The position numbers and the translations under genes are program-made. From Epiperipatus broadwayi (Eukaryota > Onychophora > Udeonychophora > Euonychophora > Peripatidae): 64,000 nt of DNA. This document shows, piece after piece, positions 52,179 through 64,000 of the stretch (position 1 is its first letter; the number at the start of each line of letters is the position of its first letter). Location of the stretch: the NCBI GenBank assembly GCA_028023455.1, contig JAQFVV010006221.1, positions 7,111,011-7,175,010 of the forward strand, read 5' to 3'. The notes under the pieces were generated by a model. The model was not told where the DNA came from. It was given only the letters and a program-made list of their open reading frames with translations, and ran no database searches.

Positions 52179-54300
52179 GTTAGAATTATTGGAATGTTGA
52201 AATCATGAATAAATACAAAGAAATTATGAAATATGTTTAATGATTTTTAAATATTTGATGCATTATAAATTTAGTTCATTAAACATTTGAAATAAACACA
52301 ATTAGATTAAAATCAGAACTTTTTTCTTAAGAAATGTTCTCAGTTGGATTTGCATAATATTTTAAGAGACTAAGTGCAATAATACAAATAAGAAAAACCT
52401 GGATTTCAATTCATCTGGAAAAAATTACTGTCATGAAAATAATAATTTTATTTAAATAGCAATGATCATTTTAAAGAATGATATAGGTATCAACTATGGT
52501 ATTACATAATAAATATTTTACTTCTCTAGATATAAAGACCTTAAATAAGTCTAGAATTAATTCATAAACTTTTGCTAATAAAAAAGTAGCTTAGATAGAG
52601 TTCCTAATTTTAGTACATCCCCTCTCACATTATTTGAAGTACAATTTAAGATAAAATACTAATTGATATTAAGTAAAATATTTTTTCTCAAGAATGGCGT
52701 ATATTTTAAGAAAAGTAAGTCACAATAGTTGAGAAAATAATTTTTATAAAAAAATATATTGTGAGGATCCCATAACTCACTTTTCCCACAATATTTTAAT
52801 TAGCTATAAATAAATCAGACTTAAATATGACAATATTCTGCACAAAACATTACTTAAAGAAATAGTAATATATCTATATACACTTTAATTAGTCTGACAA
52901 CAACTGAATACATATTTTCAACATAGACAGAACTCCAGAGACATTTATCTTTGCTCTTACACATTCTATTAATGCTAATTCAGATGATTTAATTTTTTCT
53001 GCAACCTCAATACGTCACTTATCTTTATCTATTTTAAAACCATAATGAAACTGTTAATTTTATAATCTTTTTTCTAGATATTAGGTTTGTGGCAATTGTT
53101 TATAATTGAGAAATATAAAAATAAATTAGGACTATGTACAAGATGATAATTTATTACATATCTAAAAATTTAAATACAAGTAATAAGAGGAAAAATTACT
53201 TCATTCAAATTTTTTAGTAATGACTTGTTAGCGTTGTGATGGTTCTAGATCTCAGTAAAAGATTATCTTCAATGAAACAAAATAATAATGAAAATAGTTT
53301 ATCTGAATTTTGAATTTAAAAATAATTTATATGAAGAGGTGAAAGTTTGCTTCTTTTTCTAAAGCATATTATTAAGAATGATGAATTGACCATGGTGTAA
53401 TCTTTGATTATGACAGTAAGATTTAAAATAAACTTTGTAAACTATTTAGTTGCAAAGAAGTTACATGTGTAAATCCAAGTGATTATAAATAAACTAACTG
53501 TGTTATTCTCAGGTGTGCCCTGAATCTTAAATGATATTAAGTAGTTCTTTGTTCATGATTTCCAAACACTAAAAATAAGTTTTTTCTACAAAATACAGAT
53601 CAGTTAATTTTGATTGTTAAAACAATTATTTAGTCTTAGATATGATAAATTTGAAGTTTATTTTCTATTTATTCCAGGAAAGTAGTATTAGATACTATCT
53701 GTATAGGAGTGATGATTTGTGAAATTGTGATGATCATGTTTTTTCTTAATAAGTGACTTGGATGAGTTTAATGTGTTTTATGACATATTTTGTGAGGGAT
53801 AAAGACTGCATTTAGAAATTTTAGATATTTCCATAGCTTTATACAAGATCAACTTTGAATCAAAAACTATTATAAACTTGTATGCCCAGGATCAGGATGC
53901 TCTATTTTTAATCTTTTTTTCACAATTGAATTACATGTGCTGTTAGAATATTTCTGAGCTCCAGGATTATATAGCTTTCTAATATAAAAATGTTCAACAG
54001 GTTGGGAATTGAAAGAAGTCTTTGGGTTTTTATTGCTCTTAATCTTGTCCTGCTTAGTTAGATGTTCTTCATCTCACAAATGTCTTCGAAGTTGGTTTAA
54101 CTTAGTTTTACGTTTTTCTTTGATTGACTAAATTTTGAAACTAATAGGATTTCTTGAATTTAATCAATCTGGAAAGTAATTATTTTATCTTCAAACTAAT
54201 ATTCCATGTTAATATATTACCACTTTCAGTCAGAAGATTTTTTCTTAGAATGTATTGATATTTATTTACAAGTGACATGTTTTAAATGACAATTTTATAA
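52179..54300. other. Probable boule intron, AT-rich
   Basis: It begins with the GTTAGA donor of the exon. No further exon or transposon end could be supported before the TSD at 54301. Confidence 0.5.
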
Positions 54301-54308
54301 GTATTTAT

Positions 54309-56097
54309 GGTAATAGTATGAATGTTGAACCTACCGTTTGATGGCACTCTTTTTCACCCAATGCACATCAATATATCGATTCACGGGTCATCTGTTTATT
54401 TACATAATATTACGGTAAAAGATTTTTTTTTGTTTTTTTTTTTCCAACCTGCTTTTTTTTTTTTACCCCCTTCATTGGCTCATCTGTTTGATTTACATAA
54501 TATTACGGTAAACCACCAAAATTTTTTTTTATTCCATCCGGGTTTTTTTTTCTCCATTTTTTAATAAACAAATACTTTGTTTTTAGATGGTCTAGAGGTG
54601 TTGATTTGTTTTTAAATATCGACTAACTGTCCGTCGGTTTCTTTACATAATATTACTTACGGTAAACCAAAGTTTTTTTTTCACCCGGTTTTTTTATTTG
54701 GTTCATTTTTTTAAAGAAACAAACACTTTGTTTTTAGATGGTGTTAGGGATGTTGGTTTGCTTTGAAATTATCGATTAATGCTCCGTCGGTTTGTTTACA
54801 CAAAAATATGGTAACAAAACACTTTGTTGTTTTTAGATGTTGGGGGTTAGTTGTTTGCTTTGAACTTATCTTCTGTTTTTTTTTTTGGTTGATGTTTTGA
54901 TTTGCTGAAAGACTTCAACAATTCGGTACTTTTGAATAAAAAAAACACTTGGTTTTTTTAAAGGGTGGAGGGGAGAGGGGTTTTGATTTTGAATTGTCAT
55001 CTTTTTTTTATTTTGTTAATTTATTACGAGGTTTTTCTATTTTTTTTTGTTTCAAATCTTTATGCTACAGAAAGCTATATTATATGATAGCAAAAAGTTC
55101 TTCTTTAATTTTTGGGCCTTTAATTTTAAAAAAGACATAAACAGTTCGTTTTTAAAGAATACTTTTTTTTTAAGCCGGGGGAGGTGGGGAAGGTTTGTTT
55201 TGATTTTTAATTATCGACTTCTTTTTGGATTTTCTTTTTGAACATTTTATTATATTACCGCACAGTTTTTTATTATTATTATATATATATATTGAGTGGG
55301 GCCTTTTGAATAAACTCTTAAACACTTACTTTTTTTATTTTGGTATAATAAATATTACCTACTTTCATTAACTGTTAATGAAACTTATCAAATATTATCT
55401 ACCTACTTTCTAATCATGTGAACAACAACAAAAAACAACAGCTTCCCATAAAATAATTTATTGAATCAAAAATAAACGAGACTTTGGACAAGTTGTGAAC
55501 CAAAACAAGTAACAAAAAAAACACCATTTCGAGAGCATGAAAAAAAGCCAAAAGTAACACGCAAATAAAATAACAGGGAAGCCTCAAAGCTGTAAGTAAC
55601 GGGATTTTGGAGCCCTCGAACCAACTTCCCTTACAGTTCTCACATGGATTTGAGCGTAAACGAGCATTTGCACACGAAATCGGAAACAACTCTGCTGAAA
55701 AGAAGAATCTTTTCAAGTTATGTGCAGTTCAACAGCATAGGGAAGAATCTGTGAAGACATGACAATTCTTAATATGGAATACTAATTCCACTATGCTTTC
55801 TAAAAAAATTCCAACAATGAATTTTTGCAGTTTCATCTCTTTCAAATACGGCCACCATTAAATCAGACTGTAGCGAGAGTTCAAGAGCGCTCACTTGACG
55901 AATACTGTCGCAACACAATGGGGTAGTATTTCATTACATAATTGTAGAATACATTGCCCTCAGTTGGCCTGTTATAGCTCAAAAAACACCTATTGTAGGG
56001 TCAGCTATAAATTAAGGCTGCTAAAATGGTATATTGATGTGTATTTTGTGAAAAACGATGCCATCAAGCGGTGGGGTTCAGTATTCATACTATTACC
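54309..56097. mobile_element. TIR DNA transposon, 8-bp TSD (family copy 3)
   Basis: The left end reads GGTAATAGTATGAATGTTGA, then ACCTACCGTTTGATGGCA. The reverse complement of the right end reads GGTAATAGTATGAATACTGA, then ACCCCACCGCTTGATGGCA, a TIR of nearly 40 bp. GTATTTAT at 54301-54308 and 56098-56105 is a perfect 8-bp duplication. The CCGYTTGATGG core matches the copies at 9256 and 20208. The left half is a diverged tandem array. Frames inside (for example 55414-55716, minus) are unrecognised. If the flanking DNA is boule intron, the insertion is intronic. Confidence 0.9.
54380..55215. repeat. Diverged tandem repeats, about four to five units of roughly 190 bp
   Basis: Recurring blocks are TTTACATAATATTACGGTAAA (three forms near 54400, 54490 and 54640), ACTTTGTTTTTAGATGGT (near 54575, 54725 and, altered, 54820) and TTTTGA..TTATCGA (near 54610, 54765 and 55200). 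Long T-runs separate them. The copies are older and more diverged than those in the piggyBac array. Confidence 0.7.
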
Positions 56098-56105
56098 GTA
56101 TTTAT

Positions 56106-58850
56106 ATTTTTTGGTTTACTGTTTTCTTGTATTATATGAATAATTATTCTTGATTATATATTTTTTATTATAGATCTTCTCAAAAATGTAATAAAAATGA
56201 GGATTTATTTAATTGTTCTATAATTTTATTATTAAGAATATAAGACTTCATTTTTCAGTTATTCTGAATCATTTTAATAAGTTCAAGGATTCAAACCAAA
56301 TTTTATGCTATAGTTAATATTAAGTTAAGATAAAATTAAAATATTACAAGGCAATAATGATTAAAACTAATATTTAGCATGATATAAGTCAAAGAAAGAG
56401 GTTACATTAGATGTTTTTATGGTGAGCTAAAATTGACAGTGATAAATTAAGAACTTTATTGTTTAAAATTCATACATATTTCATAAACACTTTTATATTA
56501 TATAATTAAATATTATTGAAATTAATGTATGGATTGAATAAATGGATATTATGAAACAAATTTATATTTGCTTGTAATTTTTATTTTTATTTAGATAATT
56601 AATTTTTTTTTTTTTTAAATTATTTAAACAAAATTTTTTTAAAAAATTTTTAATAATTTTTTTATTTTTTTATTTTTTTAATATTAAAAAAAGTGAAAAA
56701 AATATTTTTTTTATAAAAAAAAAAATTTTTTAAAAAAATTTTTTTTTTTTTTTTTTAAACAAATACAAATTATGTGGGAGGACATAAAAGAAGATAAAAA
56801 AACAACAGTAGGTAGTTCTTTTTAGTTCCAGTCAGTTGCATTATATTACAGAAGCAGTTGTAAATTCACATATCAAATATAACAGGTATATTTAAAAATT
56901 TTAATTTTAATTTAGAGACTTAATTTGATTATGAGCATTTTATTCAAAGCAAGTAATTCCACAAAGCAAAAATAAAATAAAATGTTAAAGCAACCAATTA
57001 AAAAAACTCAAATTCACAATTGGAAAAAAAAAACAAAAAAACTTTAAATTTGTTTTTATAAATAAATAACTATACCTAATTAAATCATAATTTATATTAG
57101 AGCATTTTATGCAAAGGAAATAATTCCACTCTTTATATTTAATAATCCAAAATTTTTATTAAGAATCATATTTTATTTGAAATATGTAATTCCGCTATTA
57201 TTAAAAAATGCTTGGAAAAAAAATCACTACATGTGTTTTTAACTACAGTACAGAACTGAATAGGTATAGTATTTAAATCATGAAGAAAATGTGATTACAG
57301 TATATAAATTCATGTTTGAAATATGATTTTTAGTGAGGGGAAAAAAATAAATGCTATAGTTACTGTATTTATATTTAGTTTTGGTTAGCGTATAATTGAA
57401 GTCGAAATGATAGCTTTTCAGGCTGACTAGGAAGTAATTCCGCCATTAGTAAACCATAATACAAAAACGACAGCCTTTCAGGCTGGCTACATTTCTCACA
57501 TTTATTTATATAATATTAAATTTTTTTGTTTAATTTACATTAAATCTTAAAAGAAATTTGTTAATGCAACCAATTAAAAAAAATGATAGCCTTTCCAAAG
57601 GATGGATATATCTGATATAAAAAATAAAACCTTAAAAAGTATTTTAAATATTGTATTTATTGTTTGGACTATTTCCATCATCTAATATGAGTATTGAATG
57701 TCTTTAGAAAAAATTAATTTTATTTAAATATTTCAAATGCATTCAACTATTGTCCAAACAGTAAATACAACTAAAACACTAACTTTGTTAATAGAAAATA
57801 TTAACAAGTTATATATGAGAGATTCTGAATGAGAGTAATAAACAAGAATTATTTTTAACAAACTAATTAACATGATGATTAGAGTCAGGAATGGTAAAAG
57901 TGTAAATAATTATAATTTTTTAATGTTCTTCTGTTTCTGTGTCTTTTGTTAAACAAAATTGTATATAATTTATTTTGTTTTAATTTACAAATTTTATTTC
58001 ATGATACTGGAGACACTGGAATTTAACTTGCTCAAAGGTGTCTCTTACCCATGTAGCAACTCTGTTTATGTATGTGATTGAAGTCTGTGTTATGTATAGT
58101 ATAGATTCAAAGTGTTTCCAAATTATAGTAGAGTGCTGATAACTTATTAATGAAAAACAAATATTTAAAAAGTAATATGAGGTAAATCAATTCTCTGAGT
58201 TCAGAAGCGTGGTGCCAGTATATTCTTATCCACAAAATAAATAAAACTGATTTATACTAGAAATATTATTTTTATGGTCAATCCTAAGAAATAAGAGTAA
58301 TCACTGCTGACGAAATATAACCAATTTATCAATATTATACTTCATTATATTCTTCTTTGAATAGTAAACTATATAAATTGATGATTAGGAGTGGTTTTAG
58401 CAGTGATCTGATAACTGATCTATATTATGTTAAATGAATTTAGTTTTTATTATTATATTTAAATACAAAGATGTCAGCAGAGCTTATAATTAGTTTTCAT
58501 CAGATACCTAGTAAATATATTAGCATGTGGCTAATTACAATAAAAATATTGTTTGCATCTGTTGATTATCATCATTCACATTTATGGTGTCATATTTGGG
58601 CATTTGATAATGGCCCAAATTGAGTTCGGGATCCATTTGATACAGCATATATATTATAATGGGAATTATGGTTCAAACCTATTCTGCCCTATAAGTTGGA
58701 GTGATGTCCAACAGTTATTTCAGATAATCTATTTAGCACTTACTCATTCCAAAATATTATTTTATTTCTATCTAGTTTTATTGGTATTTAATCATACTAT
58801 ACAAATAAATAAATACATATGGCCCTAACACATTATTTACAAATAGTGTA
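56106..58850. other. AT-rich stretch with extreme A/T low complexity and diffuse repeats
   Basis: Positions 56590-56760 are almost purely alternating runs of T and A, able to fold back extensively. Between 56930 and 57620 a GTAATTCCRC word recurs (about 56950, 57113, 57186 and 57434). Two copies of a TTTCAGGCTG block occur near 57416 and 57477. No gene is supported. Confidence 0.5.
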
Positions 58851-58856
58851 TAATTA

Positions 58857-59726
58857 AAGAGAAAGGATTTCCACCTTTAATATATATGCTGTACTGCTTA
58901 TAATAGCTTAGCGATGTTATGTTGAATACTGAGAATACTCTCAAAGTCAGACATAAGATAGAGACTTTTGAAAAGATAAGAGTGGTCATCTCATCCTTAA
59001 ACCTACATTCTAATTACATAGATCAATCTGAAGCATCTTAGTTTGAGAATGTGAAGAAGTTCCTCTATTTATGTTTACATCCATTATTTTCTTTCACATA
59101 TTAATGTTTGCAAAATTTTTCAATTTACATATTAATATTACAAATTCTTAGAAAGTGTGTAATATTCAAATTTATTTGCTAAGCACAGAGATCATATTTA
59201 ATTAAAGTATATGTGCTGTACTGATCTTCTAATAGCTCAACAATGTCAAATACTGAAGATACTCTCAAACTCAAACACAAGATAGGTTTAAAGATAATAT
59301 GACCACTCTTATATTCAGTACTCAACATGACATTGTTAAGCTATTATAAGATCAGAATAGTGCATATATTCAAAGTAGAAATTCTTTCTCATTAATTACA
59401 TATGATCTCTCCATTTAGAAAATAGATTTGAATATTATATAGTTTCTCAGAATGCATAATATTAACATATAATAAATTGAAAAATTTTGTGAAATGTTAA
59501 TATGTGAAAGAAAATAATGTATGTAAAAGTGAATAGAGAAATGTCTTCACATTCTCAAACTAAGATACTTCACATTGGCCTATATAATTAGAATGTAGGT
59601 TTAAAAATAAGATGGCCACTTTTATCTTTTCAAAAGTCTATCTTGTGTTTGAGTTTGAGACTATCCTCATTAAGCTATTATAAGATCAGTACAGCACATA
59701 TATTAAAGGGGGAAATCCTTTCTCTG
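58857..59726. repeat. Long inverted repeat (foldback), ~430-bp arms
   Basis: The left arm (58857 to about 59290) begins AGAGAAAGGATTTCCACCTT. The right arm (about 59300-59726) ends GGGGGAAATCCTTTCTCT. Inside, TTTTGAAAAGATAAGAGTGG pairs with CCACTTTTATCTTTTCAAAA. CTTAGTTTGAGAATGTGAAG pairs with CTTCACATTCTCAAACTAAG. The arms are diverged but clearly complementary over most of their length, with a very short spacer. Confidence 0.88.
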
Positions 59727-61114
59727 TGCTTAGCAAATAGATTTGAATATTAAATAGTATATAATTATAAAGCAAAGTATTGAATATAGTTATATTAATT
59801 GATAATGAATATGCATATAAACAAAACATATTCAATATGATTAATAGCTAATAAAATGTCAATAAATGATTTAACTATCTCAATAATATCAGATAATAAA
59901 TGCTCTGTAGTAAGCTAATTATCTTGTACAGTTATTAATCATTCAGCATGATTTAAATATTATGTTAGTAACGTCAAAATATATATATTTAATAAGGCAT
60001 TCTATCACTAAAAATATATAACTATAAATATCTTACCATAGATTTTTTTGTACCTCTTTCTTTCTCTTTTTTTTTTTTACTTAAAAAAAAGTTTCTTTAA
60101 AATAATTGTCTTTTAAATTTAAATGCAGTTACTTTTTCTAAAGGATTTTTCTTTGTTAAAATTTTAGGCTGTGAGACAGCCACTGTTATCTTTACAAAAG
60201 TCTTTATCTTGTGTTTGAGTTTGAGAGTATCTTTAGTACTCAAACATGACATGTTGAGCTATTATAAGATCAGTACAGCACTTATATTAAAGGTGGAAAT
60301 TCTTTCTCTTTAATTACATATGATCTCTGCACTTAGCAAATAGACTTGAATATTAAATAGTTTCTAAGAATGCATGATATTAACATGTAATAAATTGAAA
60401 AATTTCATGAACTTTAATATGTGAAAGAAAATAATATATGCAAAAGTAAATAGAGAAATGTCTTCACATTCTCAAACTAAGATGCTTCAGATTGACCTAC
60501 ATAATTAGAATGTAAGTTTAAAAATAAGAGGCCAATCTTTTCAAAAGTCTATCTTGTGTTTGAGTTTGAGAGTATCCTCAGTACTCAACATTGTTGAGCA
60601 AGATCAGTACAGCACATATTAAAGGTGGAAATCCTTTCTCTTTAATTACATATGCGCTTAGCAAATAGATTTGAATATTAAATAGTATATAAGTATAAAG
60701 CAAAATATTGAATATAATCATCTTAATTGATAATGAATATGCATATAAACAAAACACTAAATATGATTAATAGTTAATAAAATGTCAACAAATGATTTAA
60801 CTATTTCAGTAATATCAGATAATAAATGCCCTATAGTAAGTTAATTATCTCATACAGTTATTAATCATTCAGCATAATTTAAATATTGTACTATGTTAGT
60901 AACATCAAAACATATACATTTAGTAAGGCCTTCTATCATTAAAAATATATAACTATAAATCTCTTTCTTACCATGGATTTCTTTGTACCTCTTTATCTTT
61001 TTTTTTTTTACTTAAAAAAAAGTTTCTTTAAAATAATTGTCTTTTAAATTTAAATGCAATTTTTTTTTCCTAAAGTGGTTTTTCTTTTTTTTTTGTTAAA
61101 ATTTTAAGCTGTAA
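59290..61114. repeat. Two-copy direct duplication, ~941-bp period
   Basis: GTTAAAATTTTAGGCTGTGAG at 60154 and its counterpart at 61095 lie 941 bp apart. Matching blocks run back through AATCATTCAGCATRATTTAAA, TAATGAATATGCATATAAAC and the foldback right arm. The second copy (about 60190-61114) therefore repeats the right arm in direct orientation and gives a third copy of the ~430-bp unit. Confidence 0.88.
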
Positions 61115-61481
61115 GTTTCACCATTTTCTTGATTAAAAAAAAAAAACAATCATCAGATTCATATTTTACCAGTAGGTGATCAAAACATATTCATCATGAG
61201 CTATTAGTGGCTCTAAGGATTGGCATATTAGCACAAAAGTTTAGGCATTAATATTCCTCAAGAAACAACCTCTCAATATTGAATGACTTCACATGGTTAT
61301 AGGGTTAAAATAGTTATATTTTTGCAAATTATCCAGCCATATGTTTAGTTTTCATAATGCACATTATGGAGAAAATTAACAGCATCAGTTAACAGATAAT
61401 TTTGCAAGTCTCATAAATTGCTATTAAGTTTGCATTTTATATTGATTAGCACTACAGTATCATAACTGATTAATTTTACAG

Positions 61482-61519
61482 TCAGACAATATGAGTCTAC
61501 AAAATCAATGGCTTGTATG
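61482..61519 (+). CDS. Candidate 38-nt exon (possibly boule)
   Basis: ATTAATTTTACAG acceptor and G|GTAAGT donor enclose 38 nt that, read in phase 0 as expected after the upstream exon, give SDNMSLQNQWLV plus two bases. The strong donor and open frame fit a small exon. Only weak resemblance to the BOULE tail (an S-D-x-x-x-Q-x-x-x-Q pattern) is seen. Consensus splice sites arise by chance in AT-rich DNA, so this is tentative. Confidence 0.3.
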
Positions 61520-62231
61520 GTAAGTATTCTGCTGGCCACATTCCTCTTCCTTTTTAGCGTAGGCTATCTTCTTTTTTTATAACCTCTAGCTAATTTTTCA
61601 GTTGTAGTGTTTGTTTGTTTTTTGCTTTCTTTTTCCTTTAATTAAGAATTATATATATGTATACATAAAATGAATTCTAAATTCTTAAGTTAAAATACAA
61701 GTTTTTTAAAAATATATTTTAGAATATTTCTTATCTTAAAATCTTAATTAGGAGATTAACATTTGCATTTGGAACTCATATTATTTGCTTTCCCTATATT
61801 TGCAAGTATTTTAATTTATTACTCTCCATTTGATTATATCTATTATATATTATCATTTCTATTTCCAATTCTTATTCTTTACACAAAACAAAATTTGTTT
61901 TTGTTTGTGACAGGCAGAGAAAAAAAAAATATTATTATGCCTATTCAATATCTCAATTTTTAATGCATATTTTAAGACTAAATATTGAACCCATTTATAA
62001 TATATACACATACAGTCACTTGTGAATAATCAATTATTTATATTACAATCTTAGTCTAGCTTTTTTTTATATTGTAATCTACATTTCAAAATATTGTTTG
62101 ATGTTTTTCTTATTCTATTTTTTCTTTCTTCTAAAAGCAGAACAATTTATAATTCTCAGGAGATGAAAACAATAAAATATTTTGCATTTTCATTTTTTTT
62201 CTATAATAAAAACCTAAATGTTATATCATTA
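61520..62231. other. AT-rich stretch, no gene seen
   Basis: Only short hydrophobic, T-rich frames. If the candidate exon is real, this is intron. Confidence 0.45.
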
Positions 62232-62239
62232 ATCTATAG

Positions 62240-62561
62240 CAGAGGTCGCCAAAGTGGTCTATATAGACCCCTAGGGGTCTATTTAACAAAAGTAGGGGTC
62301 AATCTGAGCCACCAGGGGGTCGATTGGGGGTCGAAGGAAAAACAATTCTTAATATGCAAATCTCACATATTTTTCATAAAACTATTGTTACACAATGTAA
62401 AATTACTTTAATAAATGTTTAAAATCATAAAATAAATGTACAAACACAGTACCTAATAGATAGTTTTATTTTAATTAACTAAAAATTACTTTTTTGGGGG
62501 TCGATGGAGATTTCGAAAAATTATATAGGGGTCTATGATCAAAAAAGTTAGGCGACCCCTG
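62240..62561. mobile_element. Non-autonomous hAT element (MITE), 322 bp
   Basis: The left end is CAGAGGTCGCCAAAGTGGTC and the right end is TTAGGCGACCCCTG. The perfect 8-bp TSD ATCTATAG lies at 62232-62239 and 62562-62569. Internal GGGGGTCGAT words recur near both ends, a subterminal repeat arrangement typical of hAT elements. No coding capacity. Confidence 0.93.
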
Positions 62562-62569
62562 ATCTATAG

Positions 62570-64000
62570 TGTCATTCCCCAAAATCTTTGGCTGAATATA
62601 TTTGAATTATTAAAAAAATCCAGTTGTAGCTTTTTATTCTTGATTCAGTATTTCTTGTGTATATTTATAATTAGTGATACTGTGTTTGAATATCTTGAAC
62701 ATATTGTTTTATAGGCTTAATAAATTTGTTTTCACTAACAAAGTTCTAGTCTGAAACATGTATAGATATATGTATAGGCTTATTGATTAGTTGTCTTATC
62801 AAGAGTGAAGATGATATTCTAATATAAATGATTATTTTCTCTAGGGATATATGAATAGTTAGGAATAGCCTTTAATCATTGTCAAATGTGTGTGCAGTGC
62901 ATATTTAACACCCTTGTGATTTACCATGATGAATTAGTTATGCTTAGAAAGAGCTTGATAATTGTGGTCATTATTATTCTTTATAAATATATGTAAAGGC
63001 TTCAAATGCTTAATATTAACATATTTATATATTCAGCAATCTAACAACAGTAGTATATAGATAATCATTATCATTACCCAACACTTCACATACTAGTACA
63101 TTATTGGTGCCAAAAGTATGACTAAATGGGAGGAAAAAAAGAACCAGAGAGATTTATATAGAATAATCAGATAAATTTGAAACATTTACTATAATGAATT
63201 TGTTATGTTTAGAAAGAGCTTGATAAATTTGAAAGAGGCTAAATTGTAATTAATTATTATATATTGTGATGACCAGGAAGAGAATTAGATCCCTGCAGAG
63301 TGTTTACATAAAATATAAAAACAAGCAAGGCTTTAGAATAATAAAATAACATCAGATAAATATTTTGATATTATGACAATAGTCATAAAATTTAAATAAA
63401 ATATAAACCCAAACAAATCAATACTTAATTATATTATATATATGTATGTCTTTAAATATACATATATGGAACCAAAATATAAATAATTCCTAGTGATTGC
63501 TTATTTTGTATTCAGGCTACTTGGATTCTGTAAAAAAAAAAAAAAAGAGGGAATATAAATGCATTTTTCAGACATGTTCAGAACTGGAAATTGAAATAGG
63601 GTTATATATATATTTGTCAATTACTCATGCAGTAATAAACTATATAAATCTTGTAGTGTGCATTTGTGAGAACTGTTTAGCTAGAAATTCTATCCTTATT
63701 ATTGAGAACAAGGGTCAGTTTTCACAAACACATACAAGTTTAATTTATAAAGGGGAGTTTGGGCAATCAGAAAATTTAAGTAATGAATATACATTTTTAT
63801 TGGCATATGATTGTCAATGTTAATAATAAATTACAGTTACAATTAATTGCAAATATTCATTACAATCAAATATAAAATGAAAAGTGTTAAAATTATAAAA
63901 AAATATTTACATGTATTGTTTCAGTTTGAATAAAGATTTAATACAATATTTTTCTTATTGCAAAATATTAGACAAAAATAATAAACAACTTGTTTATAAG
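62570..64000. other. AT-rich stretch, no confident gene
   Basis: A possible acceptor, TTTTGTATTCAG, precedes GCT ACT TGG ATT CTG TAA at 63516-63533. That would be a five-codon terminal exon in phase 0, but support is weak. A 108-codon frame at 63497-63823 has a poly-Lys tract from an A-run and is not recognised. Confidence 0.35.

Noticed and set aside
55414-55716. 100-codon minus-strand open frame within TIR copy 3
   Set aside because: No transposase motif or known domain could be seen. It is retained only as part of the element.
63497-63823. 108-codon plus-strand open frame
   Set aside because: It contains a poly-Lys tract from an A-run and is not recognised. A splice acceptor inside it would use a different phase.

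Overview
The window looks like AT-rich animal nuclear DNA. There are no bacterial-type operons, and only one stretch reads convincingly as a conserved spliced exon. Almost everything else is transposon-derived or low-complexity sequence. A lophotrochozoan such as a mollusc, possibly a cephalopod, is my guess from the overall character (very AT-rich, long introns, RTE-type LINEs, many hAT and piggyBac copies). The sequence does not prove this.

Gene content. The one confident coding feature is a 192-bp internal exon at 51987-52178 (+). It encodes 64 residues resembling the part of the germline RNA-binding protein BOULE (BOLL, DAZ family) that lies C-terminal to its RRM. It has a good acceptor and donor and is in phase 0 at both ends. 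No RRM exons were found, so the rest of the gene presumably lies outside the window, and both flanks are probably intron. Two weak candidates for further boule exons lie downstream (61482-61519, and an acceptor at 63516).

Mobile elements, left to right. A TIR element lies at 8138-9149. Three non-autonomous TIR elements of one family, each with a perfect 8-bp target-site duplication (TSD), lie at 9256-11590 (with a second TIR element nested at 10549-11523), 20208-21570 and 54309-56097. There is a possible TIR element at 22236-23332, a hAT MITE at 25366-25865 and a non-autonomous piggyBac at 26456-28855 built mostly of ~197-bp tandem repeats. Retroelement or LTR-like remnants lie at about 28860-30075, 31074-32400 and 45114-49110. 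A decayed RTE-type LINE occupies about 37350-42240 (-) and is interrupted by two hAT insertions (38695-39423 and 40478-41754). The second of these carries a decayed hAT transposase. Another hAT MITE lies at 62240-62561.

Other structure. A ~430-bp unit occurs three times at 58857-61114, once inverted and twice direct within a ~941-bp duplication. This makes a long foldback in what is probably a boule intron. A short hairpin with apparently compensated stem changes occurs at 16690-16724 and, in the opposite orientation, at 47603-47637. Minisatellites and a tRNA-like sequence complete the picture. The remaining intervals are AT-rich with no gene I can support.
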